Assembly: GCA_905221605.1 (NCBI GenBank)
Contig: CAJNDS010002135.1
Location: 108,501 to 172,500, forward strand
Reading direction: 5' to 3'
Origin: Symbiodinium natans
Taxonomy: Eukaryota; Sar; Dinophyceae; Suessiales; Symbiodiniaceae
Length of the DNA: 64,000 nt
The notes beneath the pieces are model-generated. The model worked only from the letters and a program-made list of their open reading frames with translations. It searched no databases and had not been told where the DNA came from. Both the position numbers and the translations under genes were made by a program. This document shows, piece after piece, positions 1-9,389 of this stretch (position 1 is the first letter of the stretch; the number at the start of each line of letters is the position of its first letter).

Positions 1-1433
1 CCTCCCTGTTTGCCTTGACCCGGCTCCATGCTCACAGGTTCGTGCCTGCTGGATGGGACGCCCCACGTCGAAATCCAAGACCTGGGAGCCGTTCCTGACA
101 GGAGAAGTGACTAGCGTACTCGAATCTATGCAACCAAGTCCATCCGGTGCGACCTTCGGCAACAACGAACTGTGCACAACCCCACAGATGCAAAACAGAA
201 CGCAAAAAACATACAACGAATGAAAGATAAAGAAGCAAGACGCAGCTCTTTGCCTCCAAAGCTGCAGTCGCCCCTCCATGGTGTACAGGCACCTGGAGTC
301 GTGCCCGTGCTCAGTTCTTGGGGCCGCGCTTTGTGCACTGAAGGTGTGCTTCGCGGTTCTTTGTGCGCTTTCAGCCGACCACAGACTCTTCGTTCTGTCC
401 AAAAATCTTCAAACTACAGCACAGGTTGAGACGCAACGCCCGCAAAAACCATGTCCTCATCTGGTCTCAGGTTACATGCTCAGGCTGCTCAGACACTGAA
501 GCAGCCCGAAGAAAACCGAACGCCCAAGAAATGTGAAGGATCGAGTCTAGGACCCGAAGACATCGCCCGGGTTGACGTTCACCGGCGCCCTGCTTGCGCT
601 TAAGCGTTGACATTTTCGGCTTCGGTTCCAGATGAAGTTGGGCCAGTTGGGCTGACACGGGGGAGCGAAAAACAGGGCTTACGTCTTCTGCAGGGGCAGA
701 GGATTTCTGAGACCTTTCTGTTGTGTGGCTCAAAAGGATGGAAGGCCAACCGATACTGCGACTAGGTTCTAATCAGCATTGTTCAAAACAGAAGCAGGTG
801 AAGCAGCAGCAAAGAGAACTGCACCGAGCCACTTCCAGAGTTACCAGAAGAGGGGCTTGGAGGAGGTCGATGAATGGGGACAGTGCGCAGACTTGTCACT
901 TCCATGGACAAAGACAAACATCCTCATGACATGATGTGTTGGGCACTATGACCAGGTGAGAAAACAAACTTCAGAAGCCTACGAGGAGCTGCCAGCAAGC
1001 CATCTGCAGATTCTTCCTGGGAAGCCTTACATGCAAGCATGCATGTATGGCTTTCTGAGGTAGCTCCCGGTGCCTACGCTTGTGCGGAGGCACGTCGGCT
1101 TGTGTGGACCAGGAAGCGACCTTCAAACAAAGAGTCAAGCAGCAGACCATTACAGCCAGTTCACCCAAAAGTCCGCCAACCCTGGGGCGGCATGTTGAAT
1201 GGCTCTAGGACTCTAGGGGAGAAAAAGCTTAAAATCTGGTTCCAGGGGGTGGGGGGGGGGGGGATGGAAGTGGCAAATGGCGAATAGACTCGGGACAAGC
1301 TGGGGACCCTTTACAAACCCTTGACCTTGACGGGGCCCTGGGAGCTCCTTTGGGCACCCCCACGAATGTCCTTGGAGCGAACTCCGGCGCGTCATTGGGG
1401 AAAAACGAGAGTCCGAATCATATGGGGCGAGAA
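1..1433. other. No gene recognised
   Basis: Only short frames on both strands are present, none with a motif or a convincing splice pair. A run of about 13 G lies near 1247-1262. This may be intergenic or intronic DNA downstream, in minus-strand terms, of the membrane-protein gene. Confidence 0.5.
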
Positions 1434-1770
1434 CATTGTTGTTGGTGTTGGCGTTGGCGTTGGCGTTGCTGTTGCTGTTGCTGTTGCTGTTGCGGTTGCT
1501 GTTGTGGTTGCTGTTATGGTTGCTGTTGCTGTTGCTGTTGCTGGTGCTGGTGCTGGTGCCGGTGCCGGTGCCGGTGCTGGTGCTGGTGCTGGTGCCGGTG
1601 CGGGTGCTGGTGCTGGTGCTGGTGCTGGTGCTGGTGGTGGTGGTGGTGGTGGTGGTGGTGGTGGTGGTGGTGGTGGTGGTGGTGGTGGTGGTGGTGGTGG
1701 TGGTGGTGGTGGTGGTGGTGGCGGTGGCGGTGGCGGTGGCGGCGGCGGCGGTGGCGGTGGCGGCGTTGTT
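1434..1770. repeat. Long compound trinucleotide microsatellite (GTT/GCT, then GGT, then GGC)
   Basis: The plus strand starts as GTT, GCG and GCT triplets, passes through GCT/GGT/GCC mixtures, becomes an almost pure GGT run of about 30 units near 1632-1721, and ends as GGC with a short GTT tail. Period 3 keeps several frames open, which creates artificial poly-Gly, poly-Val, poly-Trp, poly-His and poly-Thr frames on both strands. I treat the frames in 1213-2020 as products of the repeat and not as genes. The gradual change of triplet along the array suggests successive expansion of point-mutated units. Confidence 0.95.
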
Positions 1771-2051
1771 GTTGTTCCCCCTTCCCCAGAAAAGAAGAAA
1801 CCGAAACGAACCTGGGACCCTCCACCTTGCGAGTTCTTGTCGCCGACTTACTAGAAGGAAACCCGTCTTCACCGAACTTCCCAGTGTGTTCATCTGTTTT
1901 CAGTTGGGCAGCATGCACAACAAGCCTTGCAGCACTTATTTCTGCGAGACGCGGCTTTGCAATGCTCGCTTCAACGAATTCAGTCCACATTGCGGAACGC
2001 TGCGGTCTTGACCTGTGCAAGTCGTCACGAAACGAGGTACGTCAGACAGAT

Positions 2052-3404
2052 TCAGACAGTACCAAGGCGACGATGTGGAAGCGAGTGCACAAATCCTGAT
2101 AGCCTTTGCGGTCCTCCACTGAACATATCGCCAGGAGTGACAAACGTCTGCAGGCCACCTTCATGCCTAGGCGTCTCGTCAAGTGCAGCATAGCTGCTTC
2201 GGGAACGCGTCATCCTCCTGCTGAGCTTGCGGGAGAGGTACTCATCAAGCGCGCCCAACTGTCTCCAGCCTGTGTATGCTGCTAGCAAAGCCCACACCGT
2301 GCAGCCAGACAGTTGCCATTGCCAACGTCCAACCACCGCCAGATGTGCTGGGCATTCAGCACCATCTGACCGAGTTCCTTCATGGCACTGGATGCCCACA
2401 ATCAGGGCTCCCAAGGCCACCAGCACAACATAAGCGGTCAGAGCCATGATGGCCAGGACCCTGCGTCCGCAGCTTTGAGCTGATGCTGCCACAAGGGCAC
2501 AGAGGCAGTGCCACGTTAAGGCTTGTAAGCCCAGAGGCCCAAGCAAGATCGAGGCTTCGACCGACCAGGGAGCGTCCTGCGTGGGGAGGAAATCGACATC
2601 CGCGAAACCAGCGAGGAGGGTCCCCAGCCCGGATACTACCAGAAAGCTACCGAAGAGCGGTGCCAAGCAGGCCAGCAAGGGCCTCCTCCAAGTCACCAGG
2701 ATCCAGGCACCGAAAACCGATCCTGCACAACACCAGGCCAAAGAAATGCCAGGCAAACTGTTGTCCACGGCTTGAGCCCCAGCACCCACTGCGCAGTAGG
2801 CTGCCGCTGCAAAACCTCCTGCAGCACCGATGACCACCTGAGTTCCCTCGAAGCCACTATGCGCAGCCAAGCCGGCAATTCCACCTGCTGCTAGCAGCAG
2901 CGCCAGCTCCGATGGCACGTTGGGTGCAAAATCATTTCGCAACGACTCGAAATGTGCAAGCCAGGCCGCCGCCAGAGAAAAGCCGGTGATTACCAGATTC
3001 TCCCAAAGCCGTGGCCCATCCCAGGCACAGACGCAACCACATGCCAGTGCTGCCAGGGCAATGGCGGTCTGGTAGGGGCTCGTGCGCAACCAAGAACCGA
3101 AGTGCTGCACGTACGTCCTTAGCGGTGACTTGGTGACTTGACTGCGCAGCCGCACAAAGTCCTGACACATGATAGGATCGACCGTGTTCATGGATGGCTG
3201 CTGTGCTGGCAATGTTGGCAGGGACGTGGGCTCTGGAGTCATCGCATTGATCGCATCAGGCTGAAACATTGGTGCCTTGACATTCTCGAGGCCGCCTGCA
3301 GCGAATGCGTCGCCTGTCTTTGGCCAATCATACGCCCAGACAAGGTGTATTCCAGCTGCGAAGTGCCACTGGCGCATCATCACCACGCCATCTGCGGCAA
3401 GCAA
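2052..3404 (-). CDS. Multi-pass membrane protein, TMEM198/DUF4203-like
   Basis: This is the only long unbroken non-repetitive frame in the window (450 residues). Residues 1 to about 110 look soluble. Hydrophobic segments follow at roughly 113-128, 136-152, 167-181, 189-211, 219-238, 241-266, 288-309, 315-339 and 365-382, then a basic cytosolic-looking tail (RKLSRRMTRSRSS). Gly/Ala-rich helices and the stretch RRPLLACLAPLFGSFLVVSG recall the TMEM198/TM7SF3 (DUF4203) family, a poorly understood group of seven-helix proteins; this is a by-eye assignment. The first 48 residues may be intron: a good acceptor (TTTCAG) lies at 3261-3262, which would start the exon in frame at 3260 (codon for Pro49). 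The stop is TGA at the low end. A transporter or other polytopic protein remains possible. Confidence 0.5.
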   Translation of the reverse strand: MLAADGVVMMRQWHFAAGIHLVWAYDWPKTGDAFAAGGLENVKAPMFQPDAINAMTPEPTSLPTLPAQQPSMNTVDPIMCQDFVRLRSQVTKSPLRTYVQHFGSWLRTSPYQTAIALAALACGCVCAWDGPRLWENLVITGFSLAAAWLAHFESLRNDFAPNVPSELALLLAAGGIAGLAAHSGFEGTQVVIGAAGGFAAAAYCAVGAGAQAVDNSLPGISLAWCCAGSVFGAWILVTWRRPLLACLAPLFGSFLVVSGLGTLLAGFADVDFLPTQDAPWSVEASILLGPLGLQALTWHCLCALVAASAQSCGRRVLAIMALTAYVVLVALGALIVGIQCHEGTRSDGAECPAHLAVVGRWQWQLSGCTVWALLAAYTGWRQLGALDEYLSRKLSRRMTRSRSSYAALDETPRHEGGLQTFVTPGDMFSGGPQRLSGFVHSLPHRRLGTV

Positions 3405-3419
3405 GCTTCCCTACAACCT

Positions 3420-4110
3420 TGTCAGCACGTGATGCACGAGAGAACCAAGTTGCTTCAACCTTTGCATGGGCCTGTGTGACCTCTCACTCTCAGTTGCTCG
3501 TCTTCGGGCTTATGGTCAGTAGCAGCTCACATGTGGTCCCATGCTAGGCGCAGCCGGCGAGGCGATACGCTCGCTGCTGAGCCAGAATCTTACAGTCTCC
3601 TCTCTACATTCTCTACCACGTGGAAGGCAACATGCCCCAAAGATGTCCCAAAGCGATGCTTGAAAGCAACGCTTGAAACTTCGCGGACGCAGACAACATT
3701 GGCCTCCGTCTGCGGCGGCTGCCTGAAGCCGATCCGAAAATGTTCTGTCTGGTCGCGAGCAAAGGCCTGCGCTCAGGGACATCCACACAACATAAACATG
3801 CTCCTTCGCAACACACAATCTGCTGAGGCTAAGGGCTGGCTAAGGCCAAGGGCTTCTCGCGTGCGGCGCTCAAGCGAATGAGAAGTGTGAAAAAAGAGCA
3901 AGGTGCTTCAAGTCTTCGAGCCTCGCCACAGGCACCCACCAATACGCTGGCGCCCAAACACCTGGAAGGCACAATGGATGGTTTCATGTTGCTTCGACTG
4001 CAAGGCGCCGTGCTGACTCTAGAGTTCTGGAGCTCCTTTCGCCTCCACCTCTGCTGGCAGCACTTCTTTTTTCAGTTGCACAAGGACGACATCCCGCAGG
4101 TTTGCTGGGA
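3420..4110. other. No gene recognised
   Basis: Short frames on both strands, no recognisable motif and no exon with matching splice signals. Probably spacer between the exonuclease gene and the membrane-protein gene. Confidence 0.4.
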
Positions 4111-4114
4111 GGCA

Positions 4115-4360
4115 TCAGCTCGCCTCGGCGCAATCCCAATCTATTGAACCCGCGCCCATTGACAAGTTGGCCAGAGTGTTGAGAAGGCACAAATTGGCAC
4201 ACAAGTCTCGAATAGAGATATCGAGATACCCAAGAGCCGAAAGCCAAAGCAGCCCAGCTTCCCTTCGCTGCTTCGCTGGTGGGGGCAAATCGAAGTCCAC
4301 TAGCCAGGGACCTCCAGCCACGAGTTTCAGCGCTGTCGAGAGAATCCATGCTGCCAATTG
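4115..4360 (-). CDS. Possible exon, function unknown
   Basis: The minus-strand frame is open and reads like protein: a Leu/Ala-rich helical stretch (QLAAWILSTALKLVAGG), a Pro/Lys link (FDLPPPAKQRRE), then a second Leu-rich segment. It lies downstream, in transcription order, of the last confident exonuclease exon (4662-4823), so it could be that gene's C-terminal exon or part of another gene. No domain is recognised. Confidence 0.3.
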   Translation of the reverse strand, partial: QLAAWILSTALKLVAGGPWLVDFDLPPPAKQRREAGLLWLSALGYLDISIRDLCANLCLLNTLANLSMGAGSIDWDCAEAS

Positions 4361-4661
4361 ACTGCTGCTCAATGACTAAATCATGAGTCTCTCAAGATCG
4401 AGCTGAAGTGTTGTTCGAAGCAGAGGTTCATCGAATGCCCGGCCAGCTTTGATCAAGTGCGCAATCCAATGAAACTTGCATCAGCTTCCAGGCTTCTGTG
4501 TTCTTGCTGTTGCACAATCCCAACAGACCAAAGGCATTCTACGCGTTTGCCCACTCCCGTCCCCACAGTAGCAGAGTGGCTCTCTGGTGGATGGGCTCCT
4601 TCCTCAGTGGAGGGCTTACATGTAACAGGATGACAGAACTGTCCTGGCTGTACGCTCCGAC

Positions 4662-6335
4662 CTTTCGTCTTGACATGAGTTGAGATCTTCTGCTCTGATG
4701 TCTTCTGCATTCTTCGAGCCGGGTTGCGATCCGCCGTCGAAGCCGCTCATCTGAGAGCTCCCGCAGCTCTGCATCCGGCAAGGAATCCCAAGCCATCCAC
4801 ATGGCGAAGAGGTGTTGCACGTCCTGCCCGCTTTCTCAAGCGATTACATCTTATGAGTCTTCTGAGTGAACAAGGATCGTCCTGAGAGCAGTACCGAACC
4901 AACAGCGGAGGCAGTGGTCGAAGCTTCCAAACCTGTCAGGATGTAGCCCGACGGCGACGAGACAGACAAAGACATCCATCTTGCAAAAAGTACCTGGCGC
5001 ACTCTAAAGGAGCCCCTACCGAAAGACGGACTTGACTTGCCCAAGAAAAGCAGCATCTGCACCGCCTGCATGAGAGCTTTCTTTCTTCGACTGAGTCATA
5101 ATGAGCTACATTCTCAACCTCATCCCCTGGTGCGCCTGCATCTTGCCACCCTTCTCTGGCACGAACATTTGTGTCCCGGCAACTTTGATGCCTTTGGCCT
5201 CCTGTCAGCAACATATGAGTACTGCAGCTCATATGCGAGTCCATTGTTGCAAACAATTCAGTAGTACCCTGAAGCACCACGTCATGTGTGCCATAGTGCC
5301 ACAATTCATTGAAGTTCGCGGGGCACTTGGTACTGGAGAAATCCCTGACAACGGCGGGCCTGGTGCTCCTGGTAAGACAAGACCTGCCCAAGCCTCACAA
5401 GGCACCGACACAACACTCTCATTCCGTGATCCCCTGCAAGCGGCATGGGCTCGGAAAAGGAAACTTGGAGGAAGTCCTTCTGTGACTTCTGTGTGTCTGC
5501 ACCTTACCATACCTTTATCTCGAGCCATGCAGCGCTTTGGCCATGCCAGGAAGCTGACCCGACCGCTGGCCCGACTGATGTGTGAAGAGTACCTGCAAGT
5601 CCAACCTTAGTGTCGCGGGAACGACCTTTTTCGGGCTTCATAATTGACTTATGGGCTCCTCTCTGACCAGGAGAATCATGCTCCAAACAGAAATGAAAAG
5701 ATTGAACAAGAAAGGCTTCAGACAAACAGCACATTTGCGAGCCGAACTCCGTGCAAGTGGTGCAGGGCGTCTGCATCACTGCGGCAGTCGTAGAGCAACT
5801 TGATGACGTTGGCACTCTCCAACAGCTCCTATCAACAAGATATTACAAGATCATTCGTGCTCCGGGAAACCTTCGTAAGTATCGTGAAGACGTGCAGTCC
5901 TTCAAGCCGCTGGCAAAAGCAGCCTCGCCCAACGTATAAACATCAAAGAGGTAGACCGCCCGCTCTCGTGAACACACCTGTGGTGCTACAGCGCTCAAGT
6001 CTGCACGTCAGCGCTAGCAGCAGCGAGTGTTTGAGTCAGGGCTGTGCTGCACCAAAACTTTTCCAAGACAATCTGGAACCTAGATACATATCTAGATGAC
6101 ATGAGCAGTTCTTCGATGCCCGCGAAACGTCTCACAACCGCCCACCTGGATGATGCAGATCTCACCACCGCGGCCCAAGTCAATGCCCTTGTCTTCATGA
6201 AAATGGCATACCGACAGATTCATCGCGCATGCCAAAAAAGAGCCACACGACCTGCTGAAGTAGTTGTTGGAGAGGCCTCCACATCCACCGCGATGGCATC
6301 CGCCTGGTCTAAGAACTTCAGAAACTTCGGGTCAG
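4662..6335 (-). CDS. 3'-5' exonuclease domain protein (DEDD, EXD1/RNase D-like), multi-exon
   Basis: Expected role: 3'-5' hydrolysis of RNA or DNA by the two-metal DEDD fold. Exons by motif, splice signal and phase: 6252-6335 (FLDQADAIAVDVEA, the Asp-x-Glu of Exo I); 6146-6192 (DKGIDLGRGGEICIIQ); 5900-5977 (VYLFDVYTLGEAAFASGLK); 5731-5828 (KLLYDCRSDADALHHLHG, Exo II); 5526-5605 (LDLQVLF, then LPGMAKALHG); 4662-4823 (DVQHLFAMW, offering the last Asp of Exo III, then a Arg/Glu-rich helix). Phases agree across the first five exons. Inferred donors are GT, GT, GA, GC and GC. The exon carrying the Exo III tyrosine, expected between 4824 and 5525, was not identified. The order matches the DEDD exonuclease family, and eukaryotic EXD1-type proteins best by eye. 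The N-terminus is unknown; the acidic frame at 6679-7140 may precede it. Confidence 0.75.
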
Positions 6336-6678
6336 CTGGGGAAAGTTTCACGCCCATGCATCCGAAAACGCTTCCACCAGCTACAGAGCGGGCAAGATTT
6401 ACAAGCACCCCGGCAGCCCTCGCACAACTCGAGCTTGAACGACAAGCGCATGCTACACCACAGAAATCACATCCATCACGCCGTGGTGCTCGTAGCAGCA
6501 CGTCACACACGGAACGGCAGTCGCTGACTTCATCCTTGGCTACTCAAGGGCTAAGCGTGAGCTAGTCAACAACTCCGATGACAGCACAGAAAAATCTTCT
6601 GACTTCTGCTGCTGTGTCTATCCAGAAGGGCTCCACAGAGTCCTCGTCCTCATCCTTCCGGTCAGCAATTGCTACTTC

Positions 6679-7140
6679 CTAGTCCGCAACAGAAGTGCTT
6701 GCAGAGGCAGCGCCGTCCTCCACCTCTTCCACGTTCTCATCCTTTCCTTCCAACTTCTCTTCTTCCGAGTCTTCCCAAAAGCATTCTTCGTCCTGACCCC
6801 TCTGCTCTGTCGTTGTAGCAGCTCCTTCTTCGTCTTGCTCCGCCAGCCCTGCGCAAGCTTCCGTAGTTTCCCCTTCCCATTCTTCTCCTTCCCAAGCCTC
6901 CTCCCCTTCCCAAGCCTCCACCCCTTCCCAAGCCTCCTCCCCTTCCCACGACTCCTTTCCGTCCCACGCCTCCTTTCCTTCCCGCGCCTCCTCCCCTTCC
7001 CAAGCCTCCTCCCCTTCCCAAGTCTCCTTTTTCCAAAGCTCATCTACATCCTCTTCCTGGTGCGGAAGCGTTACACCGAACAACCATCGATGGTGAACGC
7101 GCAGCTTAGGCAGGCACAGCTTGGATCGCCCCCATGTCAA
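6679..7140 (-). CDS. Acidic repeat protein or N-terminal exon
   Basis: A 153-residue frame. After a basic N-terminal segment it holds about ten imperfect six-residue units of the type EAWEGE (18-base unit, roughly 6890-7030), then a Glu/Asp-rich tail (DSEEEKLEGKDENVEEVED) and a stop. All three minus frames are open across the array, but only this one is acidic rather than basic throughout, which makes it the likely coding frame. It lies about 340 bases upstream of the first exonuclease exon on the same strand, so it could be a disordered N-terminal region of that gene or a separate protein. Confidence 0.45.
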   Translation of the reverse strand: MTWGRSKLCLPKLRVHHRWLFGVTLPHQEEDVDELWKKETWEGEEAWEGEEAREGKEAWDGKESWEGEEAWEGVEAWEGEEAWEGEEWEGETTEACAGLAEQDEEGAATTTEQRGQDEECFWEDSEEEKLEGKDENVEEVEDGAASASTSVAD

Positions 7141-8215
7141 CTCACAGATCGCCGTTCACGGGTGCCCTTCCATTCTTGGATGAAGACACTGGAACTGTGG
7201 CAGCTGTCGCGCTTCGTTAAGGGCCTCCCGGCCTCCAAGCTGGAGATATTGACCCCAGAGAGCAGATGACCAGAAGCAAGGGCACATCTGCTTCATCCTC
7301 GACATCATCCTCAAGGCCCTCGAGCCCTAATTCAATTGCAAAGCACTGCCACCACTGAACTGTCGGGCTTGAAAGGCTGGAGTCTGCTGTGCTGACACTA
7401 CCAACTGCTCTGGAGGCAAGCCTTCACAAGAACATTGAGCCGATGCACGACAAGTAGCTCACATTTTGAAGCAGAACACGGGCCGGGGAGGAATTAGACT
7501 ACGGGGCATGTCTCCCAGCGATGTTTCTGAATCTTGCAAAAAAGCCGGCCTGCAGACCGTCGGGTAGAGACTCGGATGGTCCACCGGCCGGCGGCGAGTG
7601 AAGCCCATCTGGTTCCAAGGAGCTCGTCTGAAACAGTCAACAGCAACCGTTGCAGCCGTTGCAGCAATAAGTTTGATGGCTGGAATCTAAGAGAGCAAAC
7701 GATGGAAATTTATACCTGGAAGCTAGTGTCAGGCTTTCCCCTGTTAAAACCGAGAAAGTGAAACGAAGGGGTGTGCGGGGTGGGGGCGGGGTAGGGGTTG
7801 GGCGCATGATGGGTCGGGGGTGTGGGGGGTGGCGGGGAGGGGTGATGGGGGGGTCGAGGGGGCTGTGCCCTGCGCTGCCCTGCTCTGCCCTGCCCTGGCC
7901 TGGCCTGGCCTGGCCTACCCTGCCTGTCTGCCTGCCTGCCTCTGTCTGTGTGTACATAACACCTATGAAGATAGAATAATGCTTGCACAGCATAAATCTG
8001 CTGGTCAGGGGTTCACCCGCACCACTCCCGGCTTTGTATTTCGGAATTCGTCTTTCGAACCCTCCAGAGCTCGTGTCAGGTAGTGCTGCACATACCCAAC
8101 CCTCCTGGCTCCTTGATGAAAACCCCTGCCTTCGGCTACACACCTGCTTTCCATAGTCGCCATTTCAGTTCACCATCTGGGGGTTGATTTAAAAGAATGA
8201 GGCCGACTAGGGCCC
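7140..8215. other. Non-coding stretch with G-rich and CTGCC/CTGG low-complexity DNA
   Basis: Between about 7765 and 7950 the plus strand is first strongly G-rich and then becomes CCCTG, CCTGG and CTGCCTG repeats ending in TCTGTGTGTG. These patterns keep proline-rich frames open by chance. No exon with matching splice sites was found in the rest. Confidence 0.6.
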
Positions 8216-8580
8216 CTAAAGACTATTCAAGGAAAATCCTAGATCCACTGTTGTCCGACCCGGAGCAGCTGGGGACAAGGCTATGGGAAGGCCCTCGAAT
8301 GTCGTCACGGCATCCTCGATGCGCACGGCAAAGTAAAGCCCGCTTGGGGTCATCCTGGCAGGGATGAAGAGCCACGCAGTGAGCAGAAAACAAGCATCGG
8401 CGCATACTGCGCACACTATCCCATCAGTTCCGAGTTCCAAGCTTTACAGGCGCATTGCCGAAGACCAGACCTAGGGCCACAAGCGACGGAATGGGCGAGG
8501 ATCGAAGTGGATGCAGAATGGCTGCAATGGATCAGAAAAGGCCAGGTGTCCAACAATTCGTAGCAAGCTCCTGGCAAGAA

Positions 8581-9383
8581 CTATTCACGCAGACAGAGAC
8601 CCCTTGTTGCCGAGAGACACCTAGAACATGAGAGCAAAGAAGGGCGCATGCGAAGTGCACCCGGCTTGTCAAACACTACCCTGCTTCGATACTCTGCAGG
8701 AAAATTCTTGCGTCTGTCCTGTGGCTCGCGTCGCATGGCTGTCCGATTGCCGTTGAGCAGCAAGCAGTGGTCCTCGTGCTCAGCTGTGTCTCGGACCCTT
8801 GAAACCCCCAAGCCAAATCCGAAAGTTGCCTGTAGTCGTTCTGAGAAGAACGTGAAGCCGAGCTGGTGGTCGACCCGCGAAAACCGGCCTGCGACATCAT
8901 CTGCATCATCAAAGTGACATCACGAAGGAACACATTTTTGCCTTGCACCCAGACATCAGCAATTCAACGTGCTAAAATGCCATGCACATGCACAGGTCTG
9001 TACAGGTCCCACCTGCGCTGGAGTCCAAGCTAAGAAGCCTCTGGCGAATGCGTTTGAACGTATCGCGCGCCGCTTCCGTAACCTGGCCACAATGTCCGAG
9101 GCACAACATGGACCCTCAACGGTCCGTGCTATTCTTGCTAGTGGTAACACAAGGAAATATTTGTAACAGCGCCCTGCGACATCCTACGACTCGCCAAGTC
9201 TAGTGACTCTGGTGCCTTGCCCTGTCTGCCCGTCTCTTCTTACATCTCTTACTGAAGCGAAGTAGGAGCCTCGACCACCCCGAACCCAACAAATGTGGCC
9301 AAATGAAGTTTCTCACAGAAAAGGACCCGGCCTCCTCAATCATCCGGCCATGCAAGGAGACAAAAAGCCCTTCGCCGACTAAC
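8581..9383 (-). CDS. Three-exon gene fragment with consistent phases, function unknown
   Basis: Exons at 9317-9383 (LVGEGLFVSLHGRMIEEAG, donor GTGAGA), 9013-9082 (VTEAARDTFKRIRQRLLSLD, donor GTGGGA) and 8888 down to at most 8581 (RVDHQLGFTFFSERLQATFG, later CLLLNGNRTAMRREPQDRR). Acceptors are CAG followed by G, and the phases (0, then 1) join without a break, which is strong evidence for a real gene. The middle exon is an amphipathic helix. I do not recognise the family. Another exon may follow at about 8309-8369 (acceptor CCCTGCCAG, frame DDPKRALLCRAHRGCRDDI). The 5' end is not seen. Confidence 0.55.
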
Positions 9384-9389
9384 CTGACA

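Noticed and set aside
1213-2099. Frames of 168-249 residues on both strands with poly-Gly, poly-Trp, poly-His or poly-Thr
   Set aside because: They are produced by the trinucleotide microsatellite; the flanking parts lack motifs.
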